64,000 nucleotides of DNA from UBA1672 sp033851915 (GTDB taxonomy: Bacteria > Pseudomonadota > Alphaproteobacteria > Micavibrionales > Micavibrionaceae), in NCBI GenBank assembly GCA_033851915.1, contig JAWSVM010000007.1:62001-126000 (forward strand), written 5' to 3'. Under the pieces are notes generated by a model. The model was not told the origin of the DNA, searched no databases, and saw nothing but the letters and a program-made list of their open reading frames with translations. Both the position numbers and the translations under genes were made by a program. Positions 8,022 through 16,318 of this stretch are shown piece by piece; the first letter of the stretch is position 1; each line of letters begins with the position of its first letter.

Positions 8022-10823
8022 TTACTTATTTTTATTCTGAAACTCTCTGATTTGTTGAACAACATCACTTAAGCTCGTTTTGATAATTTCCGTATCTTCG
8101 GGGAATGCGCCGTGCAGACGTGAGGGTAACATCGAGTCCAGCATCACAAATATACCCCGATCATCGGCGCGTCGGATTAATCTGCCGAAAGCTTGTTTTA
8201 ATTTGAGGCGGGTTATCATTTCGTCATAGCGACGTTTGCCGAAGGCTTCGCGGCGGGCTTTGTGCAATATGGTTGGACGGGGCCACGGGACGCGATCAAA
8301 CACCAATAAGCGTAGCGACTCGCCCGGCACATCGACGCCATCGCGCACCGCGTCTGTTCCTAATAAACATGAATTCACATCATCGCGGAAAATATCGATC
8401 AGCGTGCCTGCATCCATATCATCCATATGCTGCCCGTAAAGTGTGATGCCTTCTTTTTCCAGAGGTAGGGCGATTTGCCCATGTACGGCGCGCAGGCGTT
8501 GCACGGCGGTGAACAAGCCAAGTGCACCGCCGTTACTTGCTGTGAAGAGGGCGCGGTATGCTGCTGAGACTTGTCCTAAATCATTCTTATTTACGTCATT
8601 AACGATAAAGACTTTCGTGTTTTGCGCGTAATTAAAGGGCGAGGTAAAGCTGCTTTTATGTGGTTCGGTGGTTAGATATTTCGCGCCTGTGCGCTCAAAC
8701 GCGGCTTGCCAGTCTAATTCTTCGTCGCCTGTATGGTCTTGCAAGGTGGCGGAGGTTACAGCCATGCCGTGGATATGTGGGCGGACACTGGCGGTGAAGG
8801 GTTTCATCGGGTCGGCATAGTGGCGGTAAATGCCGACATCTACAGATTTTCCATCGATGCGTTCAACTTCCATCCAGTCGACAAAACCATCTGCTTTGTG
8901 GGCTTGTTGTTCTTTGTCTTTTTCCTCCAGAGTATCCAGCATTGCGATCCAGCTTTTTAAGGTCATTGCCCCGCGGCGCTCCAGTGATACGCTCAACGTG
9001 TCCAGTCGTCTGCGGATATCCGCGTCCATTTCCCCTTGATCGTCTACCAAACGTTTAATCATGATTTTGGATAGGGTGTTGATTGGTTTCAGCAATGCAG
9101 CCAACGCAGTTTTTAACTTGGCACATGCTTCTAATGCCGCGTCATCCACTGGATGTAGAGCCGTTTCAATGGAGTAGGGTGTGTCCGTTCCTTGTGCGCG
9201 GGCATAGACTAGGCGGTAAATTTGCATCAGGAATTCTTCGGTGGGGCCGCTTGGTAGATTATCTTTGAATCTACGGCTCCACCCCATACCGCATAGTGCG
9301 TTTGCGTGCTTTAATATGTCTTGTAAGGCGTGTTCGGCTTCTTCATCGCCGGTGATTAAATCTTCTATTCGGCGTTTTAATCCACGGGCGCGGCCTTTGT
9401 TGCCCTCCACGCCCAAAATCCAGCGGCGCAGTTCGGCGGTTTCGCGCGCGGTTAAATGTGCGGAAAAGGCGCTGTCTGCCGCGTCGAATAAATGATGTCC
9501 TTCGTCAAAGATGTAGCGTGTTGGCAAGTTTTCTAAAGGTGAAGACATGGCCGATTGAATCATAACCAGTGCATGGTTGGCGATGATAATGCGGGCGTGC
9601 TTGGCTTTGCGGATAGAGCGTTCAACAAAGCATCGGTGATAATGATCACACGCGGAGAAGATACATTCTCCCCGTCGATCCGCCAGCCCATACGTGTTGC
9701 CCATGCCTAGTAATCCTGCCAGCCAGCCGGGGAAATCATTGCCTGATAAATCGCCGTCTTTGGTGGAGGCTGCCCAACGCACCATGATGCCTGCCGCAAT
9801 GGCGTGGCGTGGGTTATGTGTCAGAGCTGCGCCTGCGGATAGATCTTCTAAATTCAGCAAGCATAGATAATTCTCGCGTCCCTTTCTAACGGCGACATAG
9901 GCGTTTTTGACCTCGGGGTGCGGGTAGAGGCGATCCAGTTCGCTGTCGATTTGGCGTTGTAGGTTTTTGGTGTAGGTTGAAATCCAGACTGCGCCGTCAT
10001 TTTTCTCTGCCCAGACGCTGGCAGGTGCAAGATAGCCGAGGGTTTTACCAACGCCTGTGCCGGCCTCGGCCAGAACGATATGCGGGTTTTCATCTTCGCG
10101 CATCGGTTCGAACATTGCGCGCATGGCATTGCTGTATGATTTTTGCTGTGGCCTTATTTCTGCGGGGGTGTCTCCGACATTGAGGAGTTCTTCCAGCTTT
10201 TCGAGTGTTTCGCTTTCACTGACACCGTGATGCGATGGCGGAGGCTCCGGCGCGTCTTCTGCCCATTCGGGTAGGTGCTTCCAGACATTCAGTGCGGTTT
10301 TGGAAAAGACTTCTTCTTGTGGATCATATTCTTGCCCAAGTGCAGAGAATATAAAATGCGCCCAAGGCCAGCCCTTGCCCTTTAAGCCCATAATGCTTGC
10401 GATTTTAAGCGGGTCAGCTTTATCGCCAAGCGTATCTTTTTGCAAATTCTGTAACAAGGCGCGGCTGATATCCATGAGGGTGAAGGGGTAATCCTCGAAT
10501 GCTTCGGGAACGGATAACCCTAAAGCCCGCGCCAAACCCACAGGGGTGGGGACGCAAAACTTGGTTGGGTGAACGAAGGCGAACAGCTCCAGCACGTCAA
10601 AGGTATAAAACTCGTCATAGCCAAGGCGTTTCTTAGTATGCGGTGCATGGCAAACCAGCGCGGTTTTGTTATAGAGCAGGCTTTGCGCTTCTTCATGGGG
10701 CAGGGTTTGCAGTTCTCCCTCATCGCTTAAAATCACACACTCACGCGCATTGGCGACAATCGCCGGAATATCCGGCAGGGAAATTTTTGCGGGGATGGGA
10801 ATCGCTTGCTCTGCACTCATCAT
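8022..10823 (-). CDS. DinG/XPD-like Fe-S ATP-dependent DNA helicase
   Basis: Superfamily 2 DNA helicase of the DinG/XPD type, 933 residues. In order: an N-terminal domain (about 20-110) with CHAPHTKKRL and YTFDVLELFAFVHP that resembles a DnaQ-type exonuclease without its acidic residues; Walker A AGTGVGKT at 254-261; motif Ia WISTYTKNLQRQ; four Cys for a [4Fe-4S] cluster at 321, 387, 392 and 398; DEGH box at 440-443; VTSATL; and motif VI AFGRLIRRADDRG near the end. The family unwinds DNA 5'-3' in repair and in resolving R-loops or G-quadruplexes. Its own gene unit; the small 62-residue gene diverges from it. Confidence 0.88.
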   Translation of the reverse strand: MMSAEQAIPIPAKISLPDIPAIVANARECVILSDEGELQTLPHEEAQSLLYNKTALVCHAPHTKKRLGYDEFYTFDVLELFAFVHPTKFCVPTPVGLARALGLSVPEAFEDYPFTLMDISRALLQNLQKDTLGDKADPLKIASIMGLKGKGWPWAHFIFSALGQEYDPQEEVFSKTALNVWKHLPEWAEDAPEPPPSHHGVSESETLEKLEELLNVGDTPAEIRPQQKSYSNAMRAMFEPMREDENPHIVLAEAGTGVGKTLGYLAPASVWAEKNDGAVWISTYTKNLQRQIDSELDRLYPHPEVKNAYVAVRKGRENYLCLLNLEDLSAGAALTHNPRHAIAAGIMVRWAASTKDGDLSGNDFPGWLAGLLGMGNTYGLADRRGECIFSACDHYHRCFVERSIRKAKHARIIIANHALVMIQSAMSSPLENLPTRYIFDEGHHLFDAADSAFSAHLTARETAELRRWILGVEGNKGRARGLKRRIEDLITGDEEAEHALQDILKHANALCGMGWSRRFKDNLPSGPTEEFLMQIYRLVYARAQGTDTPYSIETALHPVDDAALEACAKLKTALAALLKPINTLSKIMIKRLVDDQGEMDADIRRRLDTLSVSLERRGAMTLKSWIAMLDTLEEKDKEQQAHKADGFVDWMEVERIDGKSVDVGIYRHYADPMKPFTASVRPHIHGMAVTSATLQDHTGDEELDWQAAFERTGAKYLTTEPHKSSFTSPFNYAQNTKVFIVNDVNKNDLGQVSAAYRALFTASNGGALGLFTAVQRLRAVHGQIALPLEKEGITLYGQHMDDMDAGTLIDIFRDDVNSCLLGTDAVRDGVDVPGESLRLLVFDRVPWPRPTILHKARREAFGKRRYDEMITRLKLKQAFGRLIRRADDRGIFVMLDSMLPSRLHGAFPEDTEIIKTSLSDVVQQIREFQNKNK

Positions 10824-10908
10824 ATGTGCATAGCATTTTTTATTGGACAGGAGAAAGGTCTATTGTGCTATAATCCCTGCGTAATAAGTATAAACAGAAT
10901 GGAGTGAC

Positions 10909-11097
10909 ATGATGAGCGGTAATGGTAAATTTGATGCGGAAAGAACATTGACTCGAATTATGGCGGAAAAAGGCATCGTTCCGACAGGTGATGGTGCTTT
11001 TCTTAAAGTGTCTCCAGAGGCCGGCGAGAAAATTGCTGAAGACATCGATGGTGGCGCACGTTTCATTGATAATGAAACAGATGGTCTAACGCCATAA
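10909..11097 (+). CDS. Small protein of unknown function, 62 aa
   Basis: A short but convincing gene: GGAG lies seven to ten bases before the tandem ATGATG start (10909 or 10912), and a strong hairpin terminator follows the stop by 27 bases. The product is soluble and acidic: NGKFDAERTLTRIMAEKG, then VSPEAGEKIAEDIDGG and ARFIDNETD. I do not recognise it. It is divergent from the helicase gene and is transcribed as a single unit. Confidence 0.68.
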   Translation: MMSGNGKFDAERTLTRIMAEKGIVPTGDGAFLKVSPEAGEKIAEDIDGGARFIDNETDGLTP

Positions 11098-11123
11098 GGC
11101 ATGTTTTATTTTTTAGATTTTGG

Positions 11124-11152
11124 AAGAGCGCGATGTTTCGGCGCTCTTTTTT
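11124..11152 (+). terminator. Rho-independent terminator after the 62-aa gene
   Basis: A perfect 8-bp stem, AAGAGCGC (11124-11131) and GCGCTCTT (11141-11148), has a 9-base loop and runs into a T-tract. It reaches the stop codon of the convergent mscS gene at 11151. Confidence 0.88.
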
Positions 11153-12374
11153 ATTTAACGTTTTTCTTTTTCTTCGTTTCTGTTGCTGCTGGCGGAGTGA
11201 ACAACTCTGGATCGCTGCCTGTGGGCATGCTTTCCAAATAGATGGATTGTGATGGGAAGGCGAAGTTTGTGCCTGCTTTTTCTTCAACAATTTCCTTGAT
11301 CACCAGTGCAAACTCTTCTTTCACCGCCAGCCATTCGCCCCAATTTGTTGTTTTGGTGAAGCAATATATCATGAAGTCGATAGAAGAGTCGTTGAAGCTG
11401 TCTAACCTTACAAACGTTGAGACCTTAGGTGGCTTTTCGAAATCGTCACATGTGGCAAGGTAATTGGAAATTTCATCGCGGATCAAGGTGAGTTGCGCTC
11501 GCGTTGTGCTGTACGTTACACCGATTTTCCAGTAAATACGGCGATTGGTCATGCGGCTGAAATTTGTAACAACCGCGTCGGATAGATCAGAGTTCGGCAC
11601 ATAGACGGGGGCCTTGTCAAAACGGCGGATACGGGTGGAGCGAAAACCGATTTCCTCGACTGTGCCTTCAACGATGCCGTCAACTTTAATCCAGTCACCG
11701 GGATAAAAACGTTTTTCTGCAATAACGGTCAAGCCGCCAATCAGGTTTTTGAATAGATCTTGCGCGCCCAAAGCGATGGCAACACCAAATAGGCCGACGC
11801 CCCCTAAAAGCGGGCCAATTGCAATGCCCCAAATTTCAAGAATAACCGCTGCACCGATGAAGCCAACAAGGACTTTCAGGAATTTGAAAATCCAAACCAT
11901 CATGACTTTGGTCAGGAGCTTTTCCATTTTTCTTGAAATATGTTGGATTGGAGCAAGGGCACGGTGTAATGCCCAAAAGATTGTAAAGGCAATCATGGAG
12001 CGGATCAGGCGGGTTAAAAATTCTGCAACGATGCCGTCAAACTCTAAGGCTTGTGCGGCAAAGAACAAACCCATAATAACCGGGATAAACCGGATAGGGG
12101 GCAGGAGGGCTTCGATAATTTTATCATCAATGTCGGTGCTGGATTTTTTTGTCCAGAGGTGGATCGTGTGTAATATATATTTACTGAGAACACCGCGCAG
12201 GATCAGGAATATACTGAAAATCCCTAGAGCAACAATAATCTTTCCGATATCAATACCAAGAAATCCATTGTTCCAGACATCAACAACTTCTGCCCAGAAA
12301 TCACCTGCTTGCTTTGTTATTAGCTCAGGGGTTCCTTGTTTGTCTGTCACTTTATCTGCCACGTTATCCGCCAT
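11151..12374 (-). CDS. MscS-family mechanosensitive ion channel
   Basis: Small-conductance mechanosensitive channel of the inner membrane, which opens on hypo-osmotic shock. The 407-residue protein has four hydrophobic segments in its N-terminal half (around residues 40-65, 90-112, 118-142 and 160-205). The pore helix with the Gly/Ala pattern follows: GVGLFGVAIALGAQDLFKNL. Next comes the MscS beta domain: RFYPGDWIKVDGIVEGTVEEIG and STRIRRFDKAPVYVPNSDLS. It ends with a Lys-rich tail. Monocistronic by position. Confidence 0.93.
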   Translation of the reverse strand: MADNVADKVTDKQGTPELITKQAGDFWAEVVDVWNNGFLGIDIGKIIVALGIFSIFLILRGVLSKYILHTIHLWTKKSSTDIDDKIIEALLPPIRFIPVIMGLFFAAQALEFDGIVAEFLTRLIRSMIAFTIFWALHRALAPIQHISRKMEKLLTKVMMVWIFKFLKVLVGFIGAAVILEIWGIAIGPLLGGVGLFGVAIALGAQDLFKNLIGGLTVIAEKRFYPGDWIKVDGIVEGTVEEIGFRSTRIRRFDKAPVYVPNSDLSDAVVTNFSRMTNRRIYWKIGVTYSTTRAQLTLIRDEISNYLATCDDFEKPPKVSTFVRLDSFNDSSIDFMIYCFTKTTNWGEWLAVKEEFALVIKEIVEEKAGTNFAFPSQSIYLESMPTGSDPELFTPPAATETKKKKNVK

Positions 12375-12480
12375 GATATTTGCTCCTGCTTATAGAATTC
12401 AGGATGGCAGGATAATGGTTCGATGTGTGATAAGCAAGGGTGCTATTTGCGAGGGGTGCTTTTTGGCGAGGGAATAGGGG

Positions 12481-12990
12481 TTATGCAGAGCCCCAAAGAG
12501 ACTTAAAAAGACTAATAAGGCTAAAGCGATTAAACTTTGATTTTAAATGCACTTTCAACGCGGCGTTTCTTAAGGCTATCTTGTAATTGGGGCCAATACC
12601 AATGGTGCCGTCTTTCATTGTAACGATAGAGAGATTGCCTTTGCCTTGAGGACCTGCGATAACCGCGCTGTCTTCAACCATGTCACCTTCTAAAGAGCGG
12701 GAACGTTTTGCGTTGAAGCCGGGGTAGTCGCGCATAATATGTGCGTCATGGGTGAAGCCCATATCATATTCTTGTTCATCTAACCCTTGCCAGAGAAGGC
12801 GTTTTCCGTTTTTGGACTGTTGGTATCTGTATTTTCCAAGCATAAGAACTGCGCCAATGCTGAGCTCTTCGTTGATTTCTCTGAATTCGGAAGGTGAATA
12901 ATGTGTTTTTCCCATGCAGAAGTTTTCGAATGTATCGATATGGCCAAGGATTTTCTTTGCTGTTGGTTTTGCATTTTCAATATTAAGCAT
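12481..12990 (-). CDS. Hypothetical protein
   Basis: Unrecognised basic protein of about 169 residues with no signal peptide. I use the ATG at 12990 rather than the TTG three bases upstream. Motifs of note are GKTHYSPSEFREINEELSIG, HIMRDYPGFNAKRSRSLEGD and the beta-rich SIVTMKDGTIGIGPNYKIAL. A 6-bp inverted repeat (GTAGTA at 13068-13073, TACTAC at 13081-13086) and AT-rich DNA lie between this gene and lysS and may be its promoter or operator. Confidence 0.62.
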   Translation of the reverse strand: MLNIENAKPTAKKILGHIDTFENFCMGKTHYSPSEFREINEELSIGAVLMLGKYRYQQSKNGKRLLWQGLDEQEYDMGFTHDAHIMRDYPGFNAKRSRSLEGDMVEDSAVIAGPQGKGNLSIVTMKDGTIGIGPNYKIALRNAALKVHLKSKFNRFSLISLFKSLWGSA

Positions 12991-13151
12991 CAAGGGTACT
13001 CTTCAGTTTAATTATTCAGTTAATGTCATGTGAATGCTTTCCTTGCGCATAGGCGTTGGAGAACACTGTAGTATTCATAGTACTACGCGTGTATTTAAAA
13101 TTTACTTAAAATTTGAACTAAATTTTGCGAAAAATTGCTTTAAAAGCGGTT

Positions 13152-14777
13152 TTATGCCGATTTTGCCAATTTGTTGTCCAGTGCATCACGGATAAGGGTT
13201 ACGGTTTTGCCTGCCCCATAGAGCGCAATGAAAGAGCCAAAACGTGGGCCTTGATCTTGTCCTAGCAATATTTGGTAAAGCGCTTGGAACCATGTGCGAA
13301 GCTCGTCTTTCTCGTAGCCATTTTCTTTACCAGCGGCAAAAACGGCGGTCATATAGTCTTCGGCGGTCAGTCCGCCTTCCATGTTGTCCAGAGTATTAGC
13401 TAGTGCTGACAGGGCAGCGCTTTCGCGTTCATCTGCGGTGCGGTATGATTTTTTTGGTAAAACGAAGTCCTTATAATATTGAATGGCATAGCCAACTAAG
13501 CGGTCAAGGAAGGGCGTGTTTTCAGGTGTGGCGTCAGGTGCGTATTGTTGAATAAAGCCCCAGAGCGTTGCCGCGTCATCTGTGTTGGCTGCGTTCACAA
13601 GGTTCAGCAGCAAAGCAAACGATATAGGTGTGTGTTGCGTTGCTGGCACTTCGCCATGGTGAATATACCATGTCGGGTTGTCCAGCTTCTTTGCCGGTTC
13701 TTGCGTGTTCAGCTTTTCTGCGCAGGCGATGTATTCATCTACAGCTTTTGGAATAATATCGAAATAAAGCTTCTTCGCTGAAGTCGGGCGTTGGAATAGG
13801 TAATAGGCCAGACTTTCCTGTGGCGCGTAGGTCAGCCACTCTTCCAGACTGAGGCCATTGCCTTTGGATTTTGAGATTTTCTCGCCATTTTCATCGAGGA
13901 ACATTTCATAGTGGAAGCCCGCAGTATTCGGTTTACCAAGGATTTTTAGGATTTTCTTGGATATGTCGGCTGAACTTTTAAGGTCTTTCCCGCTCATCTC
14001 GTAATCAACATCCAGAGCGTGCCAGCGTAGTGCCCAATCTGCGCGCCATTGTGCTTTGACTTTTCCGCCTGTGACTTTTTGGGTGATGATAGTGCCATCA
14101 ACGTCTTTGAAGCGAATCGTATCGTTTTCATTGTCTACTTCAAGAATAGGGACTTGTAAAACTGCACCTGTAGAAAGTGAAATTGGTAAGAAAGGTGAAT
14201 AGCTTGCGGCACGTTCTTCACCTAATATAGGAAGAACGGCGTGCTTGATATCGTCATGATGTTTCAGCATTAAAAGCAGCGTTTCATCGAAGTCACCCGA
14301 CTTATAACACTCGCTCGCAGATTTGAATTCATACTTAAAGCCAGCATTATCGAGGAACTCACATAAAGCGGCATTGTTATGGTCGGCGTAGCTTGGGTAA
14401 TCTGTGCCAAACGGATTGGGGACGAGGCTTAACGGTTGCCCTAAATGTTCTGTCAGCATCTCTTGCTGCGGTACATTGGTCGGTACTTTTCGCAGGCCAT
14501 CCATATCATCGGAAAAACAAATCAGCTTGGTCGGGATTTCGGGGTGCAGGGCTTCAAAGGCTTGTTGTACCATTGCTGTGCGGCAGATTTCGGCGAAAGT
14601 TCCGATATGCGGCAGGCCGGAGGGGCCATATCCGGTTTCAAATAACACATAGCCTTTTTCAGGTGTTTGTACCTGTCCGCGGCCTATGGCGCGTAAGCGT
14701 TTTACCACGGCTTTAGCCTCTTCAAATGCCCATGTACGGTTCTTGATGGCTATATCTGCTGTGATGTCGTTTGTCAT
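13152..14777 (-). CDS. lysS: Lysyl-tRNA synthetase, class I
   Basis: Charges tRNA-Lys with lysine. This is the class I enzyme (archaeal/alphaproteobacterial type), not the class II LysRS of most bacteria. The HIGH signature is present as GLPHIGT (residues 54-60), with a preceding LFETGYGPSG, and KMSKS as KISKSKGN. LICFSDDMDGLRKVP is also characteristic. Its 541 residues are normal. AAGGAT lies nine bases before the start. It stands alone, with no partner gene in the same direction close by. Confidence 0.96.
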   Translation of the reverse strand: MTNDITADIAIKNRTWAFEEAKAVVKRLRAIGRGQVQTPEKGYVLFETGYGPSGLPHIGTFAEICRTAMVQQAFEALHPEIPTKLICFSDDMDGLRKVPTNVPQQEMLTEHLGQPLSLVPNPFGTDYPSYADHNNAALCEFLDNAGFKYEFKSASECYKSGDFDETLLLMLKHHDDIKHAVLPILGEERAASYSPFLPISLSTGAVLQVPILEVDNENDTIRFKDVDGTIITQKVTGGKVKAQWRADWALRWHALDVDYEMSGKDLKSSADISKKILKILGKPNTAGFHYEMFLDENGEKISKSKGNGLSLEEWLTYAPQESLAYYLFQRPTSAKKLYFDIIPKAVDEYIACAEKLNTQEPAKKLDNPTWYIHHGEVPATQHTPISFALLLNLVNAANTDDAATLWGFIQQYAPDATPENTPFLDRLVGYAIQYYKDFVLPKKSYRTADERESAALSALANTLDNMEGGLTAEDYMTAVFAAGKENGYEKDELRTWFQALYQILLGQDQGPRFGSFIALYGAGKTVTLIRDALDNKLAKSA

Positions 14778-14863
14778 TTTTCATATCCTTATTTTAAGGC
14801 ATAAAGAAATAGCAGAGAACGCAGCGGTTTTCAAAGGGTATTAGGCTGATTACTTATATTTTC

Positions 14864-15844
14864 TTAGCCTAATACTATAAAAGCTGCAGCTAATTTGGGG
14901 GAGGTTGGTAAAAAGCCATTTTTTACAATCAGAGCTTTTCTTTCCAGAGGATTAGCGTCAGAAAGCCTTGCAAAGTCTTCCAGTACTTTTTTTGACTCTT
15001 CTGGAATATCATCGCCAAATTGATTTAAGAAATTCTTCGCCGTTGTGCATTTGTCGTCTAGCTTTTCATGCGCTGTGCTAAATGCAGCTTTAACCGCGGC
15101 AATGCTTTTTCCATTAAATACGTTTCTGATTGACATGTTGTTTCTAAATTTTTCATATAAAGTTTCATTATTACCCAACACGTTCTGATCATGAATCCTA
15201 TATTTTGCCAGTGGCTCGTCCATGTATTTAATATGACCAAAAGTGGATGCAACCAGTGCTATGTGGTGATCGTGAGATGTCTCAGACTTTGGCAGAGGGC
15301 TGGCTTTATCTATTAGCGCCCTGTTTGCAACGGCTGAAAAGCCATGCACTACATTTTGTATAAGTATATGGTTCAGTGAACCGTTTGCCTTACCCATATT
15401 GCTGGCCAGATTATAAGAGCTGGAAATTTCATCGCCATTTGATGACATTGTTGAAAAATCATGATGAACAAGAAGAGGGGTTTCATATCCATGCTCTTCT
15501 TGCATGTCTTGCAAACACACAATGCTACGTTCTATTTTATCTTCATTCCAAATATCATCTTGGTCAGCAAAGCATATTATATCTGCTGTCGAGTGTTCCA
15601 TTAGTCTAGAAAAATTATGCCCATAACCAAGGTTTTTATCGGTATCTTTAATTATTTTTATTTTATCAGGATGTTTTTCTTCGAATGCGGCAAGAATATC
15701 AGGTGTTCTATCTGTGGAGCCATCATCACGTGCAATGATTTCCCAGTCAGTATGTGTTTGACTGAGGATAGAGGCTAGCTGCTCCTCTAGGAAGCGTTCC
15801 CCATTATAGGTCGCTAGCAGGATTTGTGTTTTTGGCGGTGTCAT
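14864..15844 (-). CDS. Family 2 glycosyltransferase
   Basis: GT-A fold transferase of 326 residues, probably cytoplasmic or peripheral. The N-terminus has ILLATYNGERFLEEQLASIL and the nucleotide-sugar/metal motif ARDDGSTDRTPDIL. A second acidic motif, ICFADQDDIWNEDKI, is typical of the rhamnosyltransferase-like GT2 group. The C-terminal third is less conserved and helical. Acceptor and donor cannot be read from sequence. It is isolated from other polysaccharide genes here; the WbaP-like transferase is 17 kb away. Confidence 0.85.
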   Translation of the reverse strand: MTPPKTQILLATYNGERFLEEQLASILSQTHTDWEIIARDDGSTDRTPDILAAFEEKHPDKIKIIKDTDKNLGYGHNFSRLMEHSTADIICFADQDDIWNEDKIERSIVCLQDMQEEHGYETPLLVHHDFSTMSSNGDEISSSYNLASNMGKANGSLNHILIQNVVHGFSAVANRALIDKASPLPKSETSHDHHIALVASTFGHIKYMDEPLAKYRIHDQNVLGNNETLYEKFRNNMSIRNVFNGKSIAAVKAAFSTAHEKLDDKCTTAKNFLNQFGDDIPEESKKVLEDFARLSDANPLERKALIVKNGFLPTSPKLAAAFIVLG

Positions 15845-15911
15845 ATATTATTACCATAATTTCCAGCATGTTAGCATAGTGGGTGTAAATCTACAAAGTA
15901 GATAATAAGAG

Positions 15912-16199
15912 CTATTCGTTCCGAGTGTACGCTTCTTTATATTTCCTGCGCTTATAGAGCGTGATGCCGATGATGACGGTGATGAAAAAGACATTCACGG
16001 CGTTCACAGCAGAGAGTTTGGAATCGCCTAAGGTGTAGACACTATAAAGCAGGCTGACAATCATGGTGTAATTCCAAATAAACCATGTCGGCAGGGAAAT
16101 ATCACTGCATGTCGATGTGCTGCGCCACAGTTTTAAGGCTTGCGGCATATAGGCAATGGCCACAACGATGCCAACCGTTGAATATAAATAATCGATCAT
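15912..16199 (-). CDS. PQ-loop (SemiSWEET-like) small membrane protein
   Basis: About 95 residues with three membrane segments when started at the ATG at 16199 (MIDYLYSTVG). The first segment ends in AYMPQALKLWRS, a good PQ-loop motif. SLPTWFIWNYTMIVSLLYSV and AVNVFFITVIIGITLY follow. SemiSWEETs of this size dimerise to transport sugars, but PQ-loop proteins are varied, so the substrate is unknown. It is divergent from uvrB. Confidence 0.65.
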   Translation of the reverse strand: MIDYLYSTVGIVVAIAYMPQALKLWRSTSTCSDISLPTWFIWNYTMIVSLLYSVYTLGDSKLSAVNAVNVFFITVIIGITLYKRRKYKEAYTRNE

Positions 16200-16318
16200 A
16201 ATAATTCTATCCGTTATTACGTTCATCATTATGGTGTGCGGCGTGTTTATTGTCACCATATTGTTTGGGAGGGAGAAACATATTTGTTTTTGGCGTAGGA
16301 CACTTTATATAAGTACTT

